Origin: CAVRQM01 sp963822705
Lineage (GTDB): Bacteria; Pseudomonadota; Alphaproteobacteria; Acetobacterales; Acetobacteraceae
DNA: 64,000 nt
Reading direction: 5' to 3'
Assembly: GCA_963822705.1 (NCBI GenBank)
Contig: CAWGIX010000006.1
Coordinates: forward strand, 124,001-188,000
Part shown: one piece after another, positions 17,815-27,025 of the stretch
How the letters are laid out: every line of letters begins with the position of its first letter
Position numbering within the stretch: the first letter of the stretch is position 1
Position numbers and translations under genes: made by a program
Notes under the pieces: model-generated
The model's input: the letters and a program-made list of their open reading frames with translations, nothing else
Told to the model about the DNA's origin: nothing
Database searches by the model: none

Positions 17815-19164
17815 ATGAGGAAACGTCTGCTCGCGACCGCGGCCGCGGTGGCACTGATTGCGGCGACCCTGGTGCCACCCGCCCGCGCCGCCGACGACTG
17901 GCTGGCAAAAGCGGCCCAGCCGTTCAAGGGCACCCAGCTCAACGTCATCTTCCTCGACCGCCCCGGCTACCGCGCGATCGAGAAGCTGCTGCCGGAGTTC
18001 GAGAAGAAGACCGGCATAAAGGTGAACTACGAAGTAGTGCCGTACGAGAACACCCGTGAAAAGGAAGTTCTGAACTTTACCAGCCAGGGCGAGCTGACGA
18101 TCGCGCTGGTTGACCTGGTGTGGATAGGCGAATTCGCCGAGAATGGCTGGATCCTGCCGATCGACAAATTCGCCAAAGACGCCTCGATCACTGACCCCAA
18201 CCTGAACCTGAAAGGCTTCTTTCCGCTGCTGCTGAGCGCATTCGGAACCTGGGGCGGCACCACTTATGGCCTGCCGTTCGACAACTATTCCGGGCTGCTG
18301 TTCTACAACAAGTGCCAGCTCAAGGATGCGGGCTTCGACAAGCCGCCCGCCACCTGGGCCGAGTTGCGCGACACCTACGCCCCGAAACTCACCGACAAGG
18401 CAAAAAACCACTACGGCTACGCCTTGCAGTCGCTGCGCGGCGAAACCCAGTCGGCCGACAGTTTCATGCGCATGCTGTGGCCGTTCGGCGGCTCGCTACT
18501 GGACAAGACGTTCCACAGCAACCTGGAGAGCAAGCCGAGCCAGGACGGGTTGCAGTTCCGCCAGTCGCTGCTGCCCTACATGCCACCCGGAGTGGTGAGC
18601 TGGGACCACGCCGAGGCCGTCAACGGTCTGGCGCAGGGCCAAGTGTCGATGATCACGGAGTGGTCGGCTTTCTACTCGACGCTGACCGATCCAAAAACCT
18701 CGAAGATTACCGATTGCCTGGGCGTCGCTCCCGAACCGTCCGGGCCGGCCGGGCGCCTGCCCGCGCTGGGCGGGTTTTCGCTGGCCGTTGCCGCGCAAGG
18801 CTCCGAGGCGCAGCAGAAGGCGTCGTGGCTGTTCATCCAGTGGGCCACGAGCGAGGACATCGCGCGCGCCTATGTCGAGGCGGGCGGCGTGTCCGGGCGC
18901 ATGTCGATCTACCAGCAGCCGGACATCAAGGCGAAATACTCGTTCGTCGAGCCGATGGTGGAAAGCTGGCAGAAAGGCGTGCCGGAGTTCCGCCCGCGCT
19001 TCCCGGCCTGGCCCGCGATTTCTGAAATCATCGCCGAGTGGGGCAGCAAGATGGAGCTGGGCCAGGTCAGCACCATGGAGGGCGCCAAGGAGATCGGCAC
19101 CCGCATGGAGGCGGTGCTGAAGAAGGAAGGATATTACGACGGCAAGAAGCAGCTGCTGCAGTAG
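17815..19164 (+). CDS. Sugar ABC transporter, periplasmic binding protein
   Basis: A 449-residue family 1 extracellular solute-binding protein. The signal peptide is residues 1-24 (RKRLLATAAAVALIAATLVP, with cleavage after ARAA). The body reads LNVIFLDRPGYRAIEKLLPEFEKKTG, then DLVWIGEFAENGWILPID and a C-terminal SMIMEGAKE-like end. It resembles sorbitol/mannitol (SmoE/MtlE-type) binding proteins, so a polyol or hexose is the likely ligand. GGGGAG precedes the ATG. The two permease genes follow after a REP-like element; no ATPase gene accompanies them. Confidence 0.88.
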   Translation: MRKRLLATAAAVALIAATLVPPARAADDWLAKAAQPFKGTQLNVIFLDRPGYRAIEKLLPEFEKKTGIKVNYEVVPYENTREKEVLNFTSQGELTIALVDLVWIGEFAENGWILPIDKFAKDASITDPNLNLKGFFPLLLSAFGTWGGTTYGLPFDNYSGLLFYNKCQLKDAGFDKPPATWAELRDTYAPKLTDKAKNHYGYALQSLRGETQSADSFMRMLWPFGGSLLDKTFHSNLESKPSQDGLQFRQSLLPYMPPGVVSWDHAEAVNGLAQGQVSMITEWSAFYSTLTDPKTSKITDCLGVAPEPSGPAGRLPALGGFSLAVAAQGSEAQQKASWLFIQWATSEDIARAYVEAGGVSGRMSIYQQPDIKAKYSFVEPMVESWQKGVPEFRPRFPAWPAISEIIAEWGSKMELGQVSTMEGAKEIGTRMEAVLKKEGYYDGKKQLLQ

Positions 19165-19200
19165 TCGCGCTTGAACGGCAAGCCGATGCCGGTGTCGGCA

Positions 19201-19272
19201 TGGCCGGGCTTGACCCGGCCATTCACGGCCGCCACGGCGCGGCAGGCGGATCCCCGGGTCAGGCCCGGGGAT
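19201..19272. repeat. Pair of REP-like palindromes between binding-protein and permease genes
   Basis: First hairpin: TGGCCGGG (19201-19208) pairs with CCCGGCCA (19214-19221) around CTTGA. Second: ATCCCCGGG (19250-19258) pairs with CCCGGGGAT (19264-19272) around TCAGG. They lie in the 134-base gap between the importer's binding protein and its first permease, where such hairpins typically protect the upstream mRNA and raise binding-protein level. The same motif recurs at 50114-50210. Confidence 0.8.
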
Positions 19273-19298
19273 GACGCCCCTTTGGAACGCTGAGCCTT

Positions 19299-20204
19299 TT
19301 GGCAGGCGTTGCGGTCCGCCGCAGCCGGTTGGCCCACGGACGTTGGACGCCGCTGGGGTTCCTGGCGCCGGCGGTGCTGACCCTGCTCGTGGTCGGCATT
19401 TTTCCGACCATCTTCGCCGTCGTCACCTCACTGCGGCGCTATAACATCACCCGACCGCGGGAAGGATTTCCGTTTGTCGGGCTGGACAACTATGTCTCCG
19501 TCCTGACCGACGACACGTTTCGCGCGGCGCTGCTGCGCACGGTCGGGTTCTTTCTGACCGTCATGCCGGTCGAAATCGTGCTGGGGCTGCTGGCCGCCCT
19601 GCTGCTGCACCGGCCGGGATGGAGCGGCGTGCGCACGCTGGCGCGGGTGTCCCTGGTGGTGCCGCTGGCCACTACCTATGCCGTGGTGGGCCTGCTCGGG
19701 CGGCTGATTTTCAACCGCGATTTTGGGGTGGCCAACTGGCTGGTGGGCCTGGTGGGCATTCCGCCGATCGACTGGCTGGGCAGTCCCACCGGTGCCGTGA
19801 TCGCCATCATGGTGATGGATGTCTGGCAGTGGACCCCGTTCTGCGCCCTTATCTTCTTATCCGGCCTGTCCATGGTGCCGCCCGAAGTGGAAGAGGCGGC
19901 GCGGCTCGAAACCCGCAGTTTCGTCTCCTTGGTACGCTACGTGCAGCTACCCTACCTGCTGCCCGGCTTCACCGCCATGCTGATCCTGCGCTCGGCCGAC
20001 GTGCTGAAGCTGTTTGACGCGGTGTTCACCATGACGCGCGGCGGCCCCGGGGCGGCGACCGAGCTGATCTCGATCTACATCCAGCGCCTCGGCTTTCGCG
20101 TGTTCGACCTTGGCACCGCGTCCGCGCAGGCGATCTTGCTGCTGATCCTGACGATCATGCTGAGCCGCCTTTACATCCGCATCTTTTACCGGGAGATCGA
20201 CTGA
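19299..20204 (+). CDS. Sugar ABC transporter permease (first)
   Basis: A 301-residue MalF/SmoF-type membrane protein starting at a TTG. Six helices are predicted, beginning LGFLAPAVLTLLVVGIFPTI. The cytoplasmic EAA loop, which docks the ATPase, reads EEAARLETRSFVSLVRYVQLP; its usual EAAxxDGA has ETR in place of DGA. It pairs with the permease at 20207 as the channel of the importer. The start is uncertain: an upstream TTG or GTG cannot be ruled out, but no ATG gives a better N-terminus. Confidence 0.87.
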   Translation: MAGVAVRRSRLAHGRWTPLGFLAPAVLTLLVVGIFPTIFAVVTSLRRYNITRPREGFPFVGLDNYVSVLTDDTFRAALLRTVGFFLTVMPVEIVLGLLAALLLHRPGWSGVRTLARVSLVVPLATTYAVVGLLGRLIFNRDFGVANWLVGLVGIPPIDWLGSPTGAVIAIMVMDVWQWTPFCALIFLSGLSMVPPEVEEAARLETRSFVSLVRYVQLPYLLPGFTAMLILRSADVLKLFDAVFTMTRGGPGAATELISIYIQRLGFRVFDLGTASAQAILLLILTIMLSRLYIRIFYREID

Positions 20205-20206
20205 GC

Positions 20207-21031
20207 ATGGCACGTCGCGCCGGATCAGCGAGGCTGCTGCACCTGCTCGGCCTGCTCGCGGTGTTTTGCTTCGCTGCGTTCCCGTTCTATTGGATGGTGT
20301 CCAGCAGTTTCAAGGAACAGGCGGATTTGCTGGCGAGCCCGCCGGTGTGGTTCTTCCGTCCGACGCTGGCGCACTATTTCGAAACCTTCGCCGACGACAC
20401 GGTCATTCTGGGCATCCTGAACTCGCTGATCGTGGCGGTCAGCACCACCGTGATCGCGGTGGCGCTCGGCACCCCCGCCGCTTATGCGCTGGCGCGGTTT
20501 GAGTTCCGCGGCAAAGCCGATCTGTGGTTCTGGTTCATCAGCAACCGCATGATCAGCCCGATCGTGCTGGCGCTGCCGGTCTACTTGCTGGCGCGCCAGA
20601 CCGGGTTGCTGGACACCCATCTGGTGCTGGTGCTGATCTATCTCACCTTCAACCTGCCGATCGTGGTGTGGATCTGCACCGATCAGTTCCGCAGCATCCC
20701 GGCGGAACTGGAGCAGGCGGCGCGCCTCGATCATGCCAACGACTGGCAGATTTTCACCCGCATCTACCTGCCGCTCGCGCTGCCCGGCATCGCGGTCTCG
20801 GCCATCTTCAGCTTCATCTTTTCCTGGAACGAGCTGCTCTATGCCCTGGTCCTAACCCGCCGCGACGTGCAGACCGCGCCGGTGGTGGCGACCAGCTTCA
20901 TGTCCGGCTACGAGCTACCCTGGGGAAAGATCATGGCTACGGGTACCGTGATCGTGTTGCCGGTGACCCTGTTCGCGCTGGTCGTGTCGCGCCACATGAT
21001 TCGCGGGCTGACGATGGGGGCCACGAAGTAG
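20207..21031 (+). CDS. Sugar ABC transporter permease (second)
   Basis: A 274-residue MalG/SmoG-type permease, ATG 2 bases after the previous stop. It has six helices, FPFYWMVSSSFKEQADLLAS near the N-terminus, and the EAA loop ELEQAARLDHANDWQIF for contact with the ATPase. The C-terminal IRGLTMGATK is typical. It is followed not by an ATPase gene but by a regulator remnant, so the importer must borrow an ATPase encoded elsewhere, or has lost it. Confidence 0.9.
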   Translation: MARRAGSARLLHLLGLLAVFCFAAFPFYWMVSSSFKEQADLLASPPVWFFRPTLAHYFETFADDTVILGILNSLIVAVSTTVIAVALGTPAAYALARFEFRGKADLWFWFISNRMISPIVLALPVYLLARQTGLLDTHLVLVLIYLTFNLPIVVWICTDQFRSIPAELEQAARLDHANDWQIFTRIYLPLALPGIAVSAIFSFIFSWNELLYALVLTRRDVQTAPVVATSFMSGYELPWGKIMATGTVIVLPVTLFALVVSRHMIRGLTMGATK

Positions 21032-21104
21032 CGCCTTGGTCACCACGATCCGAGCCGATGCCGATACCGACCAGACCGTCGCCCGACATCGCCGACCGGC
21101 TTGG

Positions 21105-21381
21105 CCTCACGCGTCTGCGGTGGTCGACCATCCGCTGAATCGCCGCGGACTGGCGCTTTCGCCCCTCCAGCCGGGCGCCGTGCCGGTGTCCATTCTGGCC
21201 TCGGGAGGACCAGAACAAGCTGCCGGTCATGCGCGGCATTCTGGCCAGCGGCTTCATTACCCGGATCGTGACCGACGAAGCCTGGGCCCGCGCCTTTGCT
21301 GGAGCCGAGTTGGGACCGCTTCGGGCTGGAAAACCCTCCGGTGCCCGGCTAAGCGGGGCGGCGCGGGTATTCGGAGGATAG
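21105..21381 (+). pseudogene. C-terminal remnant of a SorC/DeoR-type sugar-responsive regulator
   Basis: Translation around 21117-21200 gives AVVDHPLNRRGLAL and then VSILASG. After one extra base at 21207 it continues DQNKLPVMRGIL, ASGF and VTDEAWARA. This is the order found at the end of SorC-family sugar-binding regulators (DHPLNRR, then a GG/AG stretch, K..AIRAAL, VTDE..A). The DNA-binding half is missing upstream, where the second permease ends. It was probably the importer's own regulator before truncation. Confidence 0.6.
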
Positions 21382-22067
21382 ATGGCACTGCGAACCGCCA
21401 AGCCGGGGATGCGTCTGCCCATGCGCGTCTGGGATGGGCCGGTCCGTCTGGTCCATTGGCTGCTCGCGCTTTTGGTGGCGGCCGCCTACGTGACCTCGCA
21501 GGCCAATGCCTGGCGTCTGCATCTTTGGGTCGGGTACATCGTCTTGACCCTGCTGCTGTTCCGCCTGCTCTGGGGTTTCGTCGGCAGCGAGACGGCGCGG
21601 TTCCGCGCCTTTTTGGTCAGCCCCGTCGCCGGGCTGCGTCACTTGGCCCGCTTCGGGGGACGGGAGCCGGACAACCAGGTGGGCCACAACGAGGCAGGCG
21701 GCTGGATGGTGCTGATCCTGTTGGCACTGCTGGCCGCCCAGGTCGGCACCGGCCTGTTTGCCCGGCGTAACAAAGCCCATATCGAGGCGCCGCTGGCCCA
21801 CACCGTTGCGTCCGGCCACCAGCGGCGACCTGTCCCAGGTACATAGCTGGCTGTTCTACGTTCTTCTGGCCGCCATCGTCGTGCATGTGGCGGCGGTCGC
21901 GGCCTATGCAGTGGTCAAGGGCCAAGACCTGGTCCGCCCGATGGTCAGCGGCAAGAAACTGCTGCCGGCCGCAACCAGGGCGCCGCGAATGGCGCCTCTG
22001 GCACTGGCGCTGCTGATCCTGGCGGTGGTGGCGGCGGCGGTGGCTGTTGCTGGTAACCCAGGCCTGA
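21382..22067 (+). CDS. Cytochrome b561-domain protein (two extra bases)
   Basis: About 227 residues, four membrane helices, with haem-binding histidines in VRLVHWLLALL, RLHLWVGYIVLTLLLFRLLW, and VHSWLFYVLLAAIVVHVAA. DNQVGHNEAGGWMVLILL lies between. The family includes b-type haem anchors of hydrogenases and stand-alone cytochromes. The frame shifts at 21817 (extra C after GGC) and 22049 (extra G after GTT). With both removed the protein ends VLLVTQA at TGA 22067, instead of running on into the LOG gene. GGAGGA precedes the ATG. Electron partner unknown. Confidence 0.82.
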
Positions 22068-22168
22068 CTGTGGCGTTGCTTGAAGGTCGTCACAGGCCGG
22101 ACCTTGCGGTGTCGCCCGGGGCGGAGGAAACCGGATCTTGGTCCGCTGCCGAGCAAGGAACGTCTGGC

Positions 22169-22751
22169 ATGCCGCAGGTCCGATCGGTCGCCGTTTTCTG
22201 CGGCGCGCGTCCCGGCATCGGGCCTGCGTTCGCGCGGGCCGCCGCGGCGCTGGGCGAAGGCTTGGCGCGAGCCGGCATACGGCTGGTTTATGGCGGCGGC
22301 CGGGTCGGCTTGATGGGAGCGTTGGCCGACGCCTGCCTGGCGGCCGGCGGCCAGGTCATCGGCGTCATCCCCGAGTTTCTTACGCGATCGGAGGTGGCGC
22401 ATCCGTACGCCGACCAGATGATCGTGACCGACAGCATGCACAGCCGCAAGCGGCGGATGTTCGAACTGGCCGACGCGTTTGTCTCGTTTGCCGGCGGGCT
22501 GGGCACGCTGGACGAGACGTTCGAGATCCTGACCTGGCGGCAGCTTGGTCTGCACGACAAGCCGATCCTCATCTGCGACCTCGACGGCAGTGCGGAGCCG
22601 CTGCTCAACCTGATCGAGGCAACGATCGCGGACCGGTTTTGCGCAGCCGGCAGCGCGCGGCTTGTACGACGTCGCGTATGGCGTGCCGGCCCTGCTGGCG
22701 GCGATCGGTGCCACCGCGCCGGCTCCGCCGGTCGATGCCGAGCGGTTCTGA
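22169..22751 (+). CDS. LOG-family protein (TIGR00730 type; one extra base)
   Basis: About 193 residues of the Lonely Guy family, which releases free cytokinin-type bases from nucleoside monophosphates or acts on related nucleotides. Motifs: FCGARPGIGPAF, YGGGRVGLMGALADACLAAG, and GGLGTLDETFE. The last reads FAGGLGTLDE, with Ala where the family usually has Pro. An extra G at 22655 (after AGC) shifts the last 32 codons; corrected, the end reads GLYDVAYGVPALLAA. The start MPQVRSVAVFCGA is the natural one. Confidence 0.88.
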
Positions 22752-22805
22752 AGCCGCTCGTTCTCTCTTGCCCGCGTCGCTCCGCGAGGCTATGTCCCGC
22801 AGCGC

Positions 22806-22882
22806 CGGAGTGTAGCTCAGCCTGGTAGAGCACTGTGTTCGGGACGCAGGGGCCGGAGGTTCGAATCCTCTCACTCCGACCA
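22806..22882 (+). tRNA. tRNA-Pro (anticodon CGG)
   Basis: A 77-base cloverleaf. Acceptor arm CGGAGTG (22806-22812) pairs with CACTCCG (22872-22878), followed by A and an encoded CCA. The anticodon stem CTGTG/CGCAG encloses TTCGGGA, giving anticodon CGG. GGTTCGAATCC forms the T loop and the D arm contains AGCTCAGCCTGGTAGAGC. CGG reads the Pro codon CCG, frequent in this GC-rich DNA. Confidence 0.96.
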
Positions 22883-22967
22883 GGCGCACGCGTTAGTTCC
22901 CGATCGATCGGGGTCAGCGGGCTGCGGGGCGAGACGCTAAGATCGCCACCGTGGACGGAGCCGCCGC

Positions 22968-23483
22968 ATGGACATCAAGGACCACATCCGGGCCATTCCG
23001 GATTTCCCCAAACCCGGCATTCTCTTCTACGACATTTCCACGTTGCTGCGGCATGCCGAGGCGTGGCAGGTGGCCATGGATCGCATGGCGGGGCTGGTGG
23101 AGGAGCACAGGCCCGACCTCCTGGCTGGTGTGGAGTCGCGCGGTTTTTTGCTCGCCGCACCTTTGGCACTGAAACTCGGCTGCGGATTTGTCATGCTGCG
23201 CAAGCGCGGCAAGCTGCCGGGCGATGTGGTCGGGCTCGACTACGCGCTCGAATACGGCAGCGACCGCATTGAAATCCAGGCCGACGCGATCAGCCCCGGC
23301 GACCGGGTGGTGGTGGTCGATGACCTGCTGGCGACAGGCGGCACCATGGCGGCCGGGATAAAATTGCTGCGCAACGTCGGCGCCGAGATTCCCGCGGCTG
23401 CGGCGTTGATCGAGTTGACATTTCTGCGTGGCCGTGAGCGGCTTGACGTGCCGACCGCCACCCTGATCGCGTACGATTCTTGA
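22968..23483 (+). CDS. apt: Adenine phosphoribosyltransferase
   Basis: A 171-residue purine salvage enzyme that joins adenine to PRPP to form AMP. The N-terminus IPDFPKPGILFYDISTLL is the typical Apt start, and AGVESRGFLLAAPLA carries the base-binding loop. The PRPP-binding motif is VVVVDDLLATGGTM. The length is standard. It lies 85 bases after tRNA-Pro and has no obvious functional link to its neighbours. Confidence 0.96.
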   Translation: MDIKDHIRAIPDFPKPGILFYDISTLLRHAEAWQVAMDRMAGLVEEHRPDLLAGVESRGFLLAAPLALKLGCGFVMLRKRGKLPGDVVGLDYALEYGSDRIEIQADAISPGDRVVVVDDLLATGGTMAAGIKLLRNVGAEIPAAAALIELTFLRGRERLDVPTATLIAYDS

Positions 23484-23534
23484 TTTTCCGACCCGTGCCC
23501 CGCAGGGTCCTTCGACGAGTGACAACTGCGGCAA

Positions 23535-24752
23535 TCAACCGCGTGCGCGCCGGCCCAGCACATCAAGCAAAATCGACTCGAACTGGCGGGCGACATTGGC
23601 CCACGAGAACCGCTCCTCCAACCGCCCCCTTCCGGTGCGAACCAGGGTGTCGCGCAACGCCCTGTCGTCCAGCAGCCGCAGAATTGCCTGGGCGAACGCG
23701 GCCGGCTCGTCGGCTTCGAGAAAATGCCGGCCGGCCTCGACGTCAAGTCCTTCCATCCCCACCTTGGTCGCCACCACGGGGCGGCCCATCGCCATCGCCT
23801 CGAACGCCTTGATGCGTGTGCCGCTGCCGATGCGCAGGGGGATGACCGATACGTCCCCTTCTGCGACATGGGGCCTGATATCGGCAACCGAGCCGGTAAA
23901 CCTCCAGGGCAGTTTTCGTTCGCGCGCGGTCGCAACCAGCGCGGGAGCGGGATTGCGGCCGACAACGAGCGCGCGTGCGTCGGGACGGGCGCTCGCAACG
24001 AGCGGCCAGATATCGTCCATCAGAAAGGCGATGCCGTCGATGTTTGCGGGCGAGTCCATGACTCCCGTAAATACCACCGTGTCCGCCCGGTCGCGCGCCG
24101 GCGGCGGCATGAGCCGAAAATAATCCAGATCGATACCGGTATCGATCTGCTTCACCACGGGCAGCTCGTAGCGCCGTCTCAGCGCCTCCGCGTCGCGTGC
24201 GGAAACGGCGATCACGCAATCACGACCGCGCAGCGCGTCTCGCTCAAAGCGGCGCATCTTGCGCGCCTGGTCTCGCCAGACGACGCTCCACGCGCCGCGC
24301 GCGTGCTCCGCGTGACGTTCAAAAATCTCCGCCTCGACGTTGTGCGTGAACACCACCGAAGCAGCGTCGATCCGCTCTGGAAGCAGGACTGTCGCGTGGG
24401 GAAAATCCGCCAGAACTACTTCGGGCCGCTGTTCCGAAATCGCTCGTGCGATCGCGGACTGTCCGGCGGCCGAACGATCCATGGCTACTCCCACTGGGAT
24501 CGGTGCGGCCAGCGCCATCACCCGCTCGCGCTTCGAGGCGGTACGCGCCGGCCAGGAGACGAACACGTCGCAGGCGTTGCAGATATCATGCGAGAACGCC
24601 GCCTGATCCACTGGCGCGGGCGATGCCAGCGTGATCTCGAAGGCACCGCCCTTTAGGCTGCGCAGAATGTTGCTGGTCCGGACTTTGCCGCCTTCGTTCA
24701 TCGGAAACAGAAAGCGCGGGCTGACAAAGAGCAGGCGGGGTCGAGCCGTCAC
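23535..24752 (-). CDS. Glycosyltransferase family 4 (sugar transferase)
   Basis: A 405-residue GT-B enzyme. The N-terminal LLFVSPRFLFPMNEGGKVRTS is followed by VVFTHNVEAEIFERH and WSVVWRDQARKMRRFE, as in the PEP-CTERM/XrtA-associated and cellulose-related transferases. The C-terminal half has VIPLRIGSGTRIKAFEAMA and a TKVGMEGL segment. I placed the start at GTG 24752, which overlaps the stop of a 23-codon reading frame as TGGTGA; an ATG further upstream would give an implausible Gly-rich leader. It is part of the 23.5-29.4 kb glycan cluster but faces the opposite way. Confidence 0.85.
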   Translation of the reverse strand: MTARPRLLFVSPRFLFPMNEGGKVRTSNILRSLKGGAFEITLASPAPVDQAAFSHDICNACDVFVSWPARTASKRERVMALAAPIPVGVAMDRSAAGQSAIARAISEQRPEVVLADFPHATVLLPERIDAASVVFTHNVEAEIFERHAEHARGAWSVVWRDQARKMRRFERDALRGRDCVIAVSARDAEALRRRYELPVVKQIDTGIDLDYFRLMPPPARDRADTVVFTGVMDSPANIDGIAFLMDDIWPLVASARPDARALVVGRNPAPALVATARERKLPWRFTGSVADIRPHVAEGDVSVIPLRIGSGTRIKAFEAMAMGRPVVATKVGMEGLDVEAGRHFLEADEPAAFAQAILRLLDDRALRDTLVRTGRGRLEERFSWANVARQFESILLDVLGRRARG

Positions 24753-24820
24753 CAGCCAATCTCCGCCGGCCCCGGGTTGCTGTCTTCCCCGGCGATCTCC
24801 AGCACCAGCTTGAGGCTCAT
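24749..24820 (-). CDS. Possible 23-codon leader peptide before the glycosyltransferase
   Basis: An ATG at 24820 (minus strand) has an excellent ribosome-binding site, GGAGGTG, 5 bases upstream, far better than that of the glycosyltransferase. The peptide runs MSLKLVLEIAGED and ends EIGW, with its TGA overlapping the GTG of the next gene. It may be a coupling leader, or the true N-terminus of the glycosyltransferase if a base is missing here. No homologue is recognised. Confidence 0.4.
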   Translation of the reverse strand: MSLKLVLEIAGEDSNPGPAEIGW

Positions 24821-25130
24821 GACCCACCTCCGGGGCGGAGCGCCACTGAATTGCTGCTCACACAAGCCGGACCGGAAAGCTGGCCCGTTCGGCGCATCGG
24901 GCTCCCACCATCCTGCCACATCGAGCGACCGCCACGGGTTTGCACGCTGCAAAGCATGAGGCAAGCTGGGTTAAGGCTTTTATCATTCGCGCCGCAGCCG
25001 CTATCGTCGTTCGGGGTGGATCGACTGCGCCCAAGGCAAGCCAGCCAAGCCGCCCGGCAGAGCGTGCGCGTGCGCCTGCCGAAGCGCGGGGCGCTGTCGA
25101 CGGGCCGCCCGGTTCGAGGTGAATGATCCA
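24821..25130. other. Divergent intergenic region between two glycosyltransferase genes
   Basis: About 310 bases. It should hold promoters for both directions. Around 24970-24995 there is a short less GC-rich patch (AAGGCTTTTATCATT). I see no RNA gene or supported ORF. Confidence 0.4.
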
Positions 25131-26041
25131 ATGAGCGATCGCGACTACGATATCGCCGTCTTCGGCGTCAACGAGGCGGCAACGATCGAGCGCTGCCTTC
25201 TGTCTATCGACCGTTCCTGCACCGACCGCCGCGCCCGTATCGCGGTATCCTGAACGGCACTACGGACAATTCTCCCGAGATTATCCGCTCGCTGCGCCTA
25301 AACAACGCGGCTCTCTCGGTCTATTTCTTTCCCGCCGCCGACAAGGCCAACGCGATCAACCGCTTCCTGCACGACCTCCGGCTCCAAGCCCGAACGTATG
25401 TGTTCGTCGACGCCTACGCGAAAGTCTGCCCGGAGGCACTCAGGGCCATGGCGGCGGCGTTGAGCGCCCATCCAACGGCCCTGATCGCCTCGGGCGTCCC
25501 GACGACCGGGCGATCGGCGAACGCCACCCGCGCGAAAACCTTGCAGGGCGGCGTCGTAAACGGCCAGTTCTATGCCATCACGCCGGAATTCGCGAACCGC
25601 TTTGTCGCCGCGGGATTCCGCCTGCCGCTGCAGCTGTATCGCGGCGACGGGCTACTCGGCTCGATGGCCGCACACGATTTTGACGCCAGTGCAACGGAGT
25701 GGGACAACGCGCGGGTCGTCGGGGTTGGCGAAGCAACGTTCGAGATCTCACCGCTATCGGTTCTGAAGTGGCGCGACATCAGGCGGCAGTACCGGAGGGA
25801 AATCCGTCAGGCGCGCGGACGCCTCGAGAACGAGGCCGTCAAGTCGATCATCTATGCCAGCGGCTACGCGGCGCTGCCGGGGAACGCCAACGACATGATC
25901 AAGGATTGGCTCAAATCCCACGGCCTCAAGCCGAGATCATTGCGCGAGGGCTACTTTCTGCGGCTGGCGCTGCAGCAGCTCGACGGAGCACGCCCGGTGC
26001 CCTCGGAGCTTGTGCCGGAGTTGCTGCTCGATCGGCAGTGA
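25131..26041 (+). CDS. GT2-like glycosyltransferase (one missing base)
   Basis: About 303 residues. The start MSDRDYDIAVFGVNEAATIE resembles a family 2 transferase with the usual N-terminal strand and NEA.TIE loop. After one missing base at about 25246 (codon GT_ before ATC) it continues ILNGTTDNSPEII, and YVFVDAYAKVCPEAL takes the place of the DxD region (VDAYA, so the DXD pattern is weak). The C-terminal half, with WRDIRRQYRREIRQARG, is helical and basic. A nucleotide-sugar transferase fold is likely; donor and acceptor are unknown. It is the first gene of a plus-strand glycan set. Confidence 0.65.
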
Positions 26042-26119
26042 GGGCCGCCCCCCGGCCCCGATGGTGAGGAGCAAAAGGACCATGCTGACCATTGAAGAAC
26101 CTCATTGCGGGGACTAAGA

Positions 26120-27025
26120 GTGGTACGGATGCTCCTTGCCGAACGCTTCAAGACGGTTTCCGACATCATGCGCCATCCCCGCAATGCTGGCCGGCGGGGC
26201 GGTGCAGTGCTTGACTACCTGCGCTGGAATTTCGGCCACCGGGTCATGGGCATCGAATATGTGCTCCCGTTGGTTGATGGCGCGCGGCTGATCCTGTCCG
26301 ATCGGCAGAACTATGCGACCCTGGTCTACACATGTGGCCTCTGGGACTTTCCCGAACAGGCATTCCTGCTGCACCTGCTGCGTCCGGAAGATACGTTTGT
26401 TGATATCGGGTCGAACGTCGGTGGCTACACCGTGCTTGCAAGCGCCGTGGCCGGGGCAAGGTCTATCGCCTTCGAGCCGGTGCCGGAGACCTATGCGGAA
26501 CTGCAGCGGAACGTACGCCTGAACGACATCGAGTCGATGGTGCAGACCTATTGCTGTGCTCTCGGCGAGGTAACGGGCGTGAACTGGATGACGTCCGAGC
26601 GCGGCGGACTGAACCACATCGCGACCAGCGCAACGGCACCGAACGCTACGCAGGTGGCCGTAGCCCGGCTGGACACGGTCTTGACCGATACTCCGTGCCG
26701 GCTCATGAAGATCGACGCCGAAGGCTTTGAGCTGCACATCCTGCGCGGCGCGCCGACGACGCTTTCCCGCACTACCCTCCAGGCGCTCATTATCGAATTG
26801 AACGGATCCGGCGGGCGGTATGGGATCAGCGACGACGACGTGCATCGGGAACTCACCGGTTTCGGCTTTGAGCCGTGCACCTACGAGGTCGGAACCAGGA
26901 TGCTGATGCCGCTGGGCGGATATAATCGAGACCGGCTGAACACCGTCTATGTGCGGGATCGGATGGCAGTTGCGGAGCGGGTGGCGGAGGCACGCCGCTT
27001 CAGTCTGCATGGCATTTCATTCTGA
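26120..27025 (+). CDS. FkbM-family methyltransferase
   Basis: About 301 residues. The SAM-binding motif is FVDIGSNVGGYTVLASAV, with SIAFEPVPETYAELQRN after it. The FkbM signature LMKIDAEGFELHILRGA is intact. These enzymes O-methylate sugars or polyketides. I prefer GTG 26120, placed 6 bases after GGGGA, over TTG 26105 and ATG 26129. Among glycosyltransferases it most likely methylates a surface glycan. Confidence 0.87.
   Translation: MVRMLLAERFKTVSDIMRHPRNAGRRGGAVLDYLRWNFGHRVMGIEYVLPLVDGARLILSDRQNYATLVYTCGLWDFPEQAFLLHLLRPEDTFVDIGSNVGGYTVLASAVAGARSIAFEPVPETYAELQRNVRLNDIESMVQTYCCALGEVTGVNWMTSERGGLNHIATSATAPNATQVAVARLDTVLTDTPCRLMKIDAEGFELHILRGAPTTLSRTTLQALIIELNGSGGRYGISDDDVHRELTGFGFEPCTYEVGTRMLMPLGGYNRDRLNTVYVRDRMAVAERVAEARRFSLHGISF

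Noticed and set aside
21758..22751. A cytochrome b561-LOG fusion protein
   Set aside because: The apparent fusion depends on an extra G at 22049 that hides the TGA at 22065-22067; removing it restores two normal proteins.
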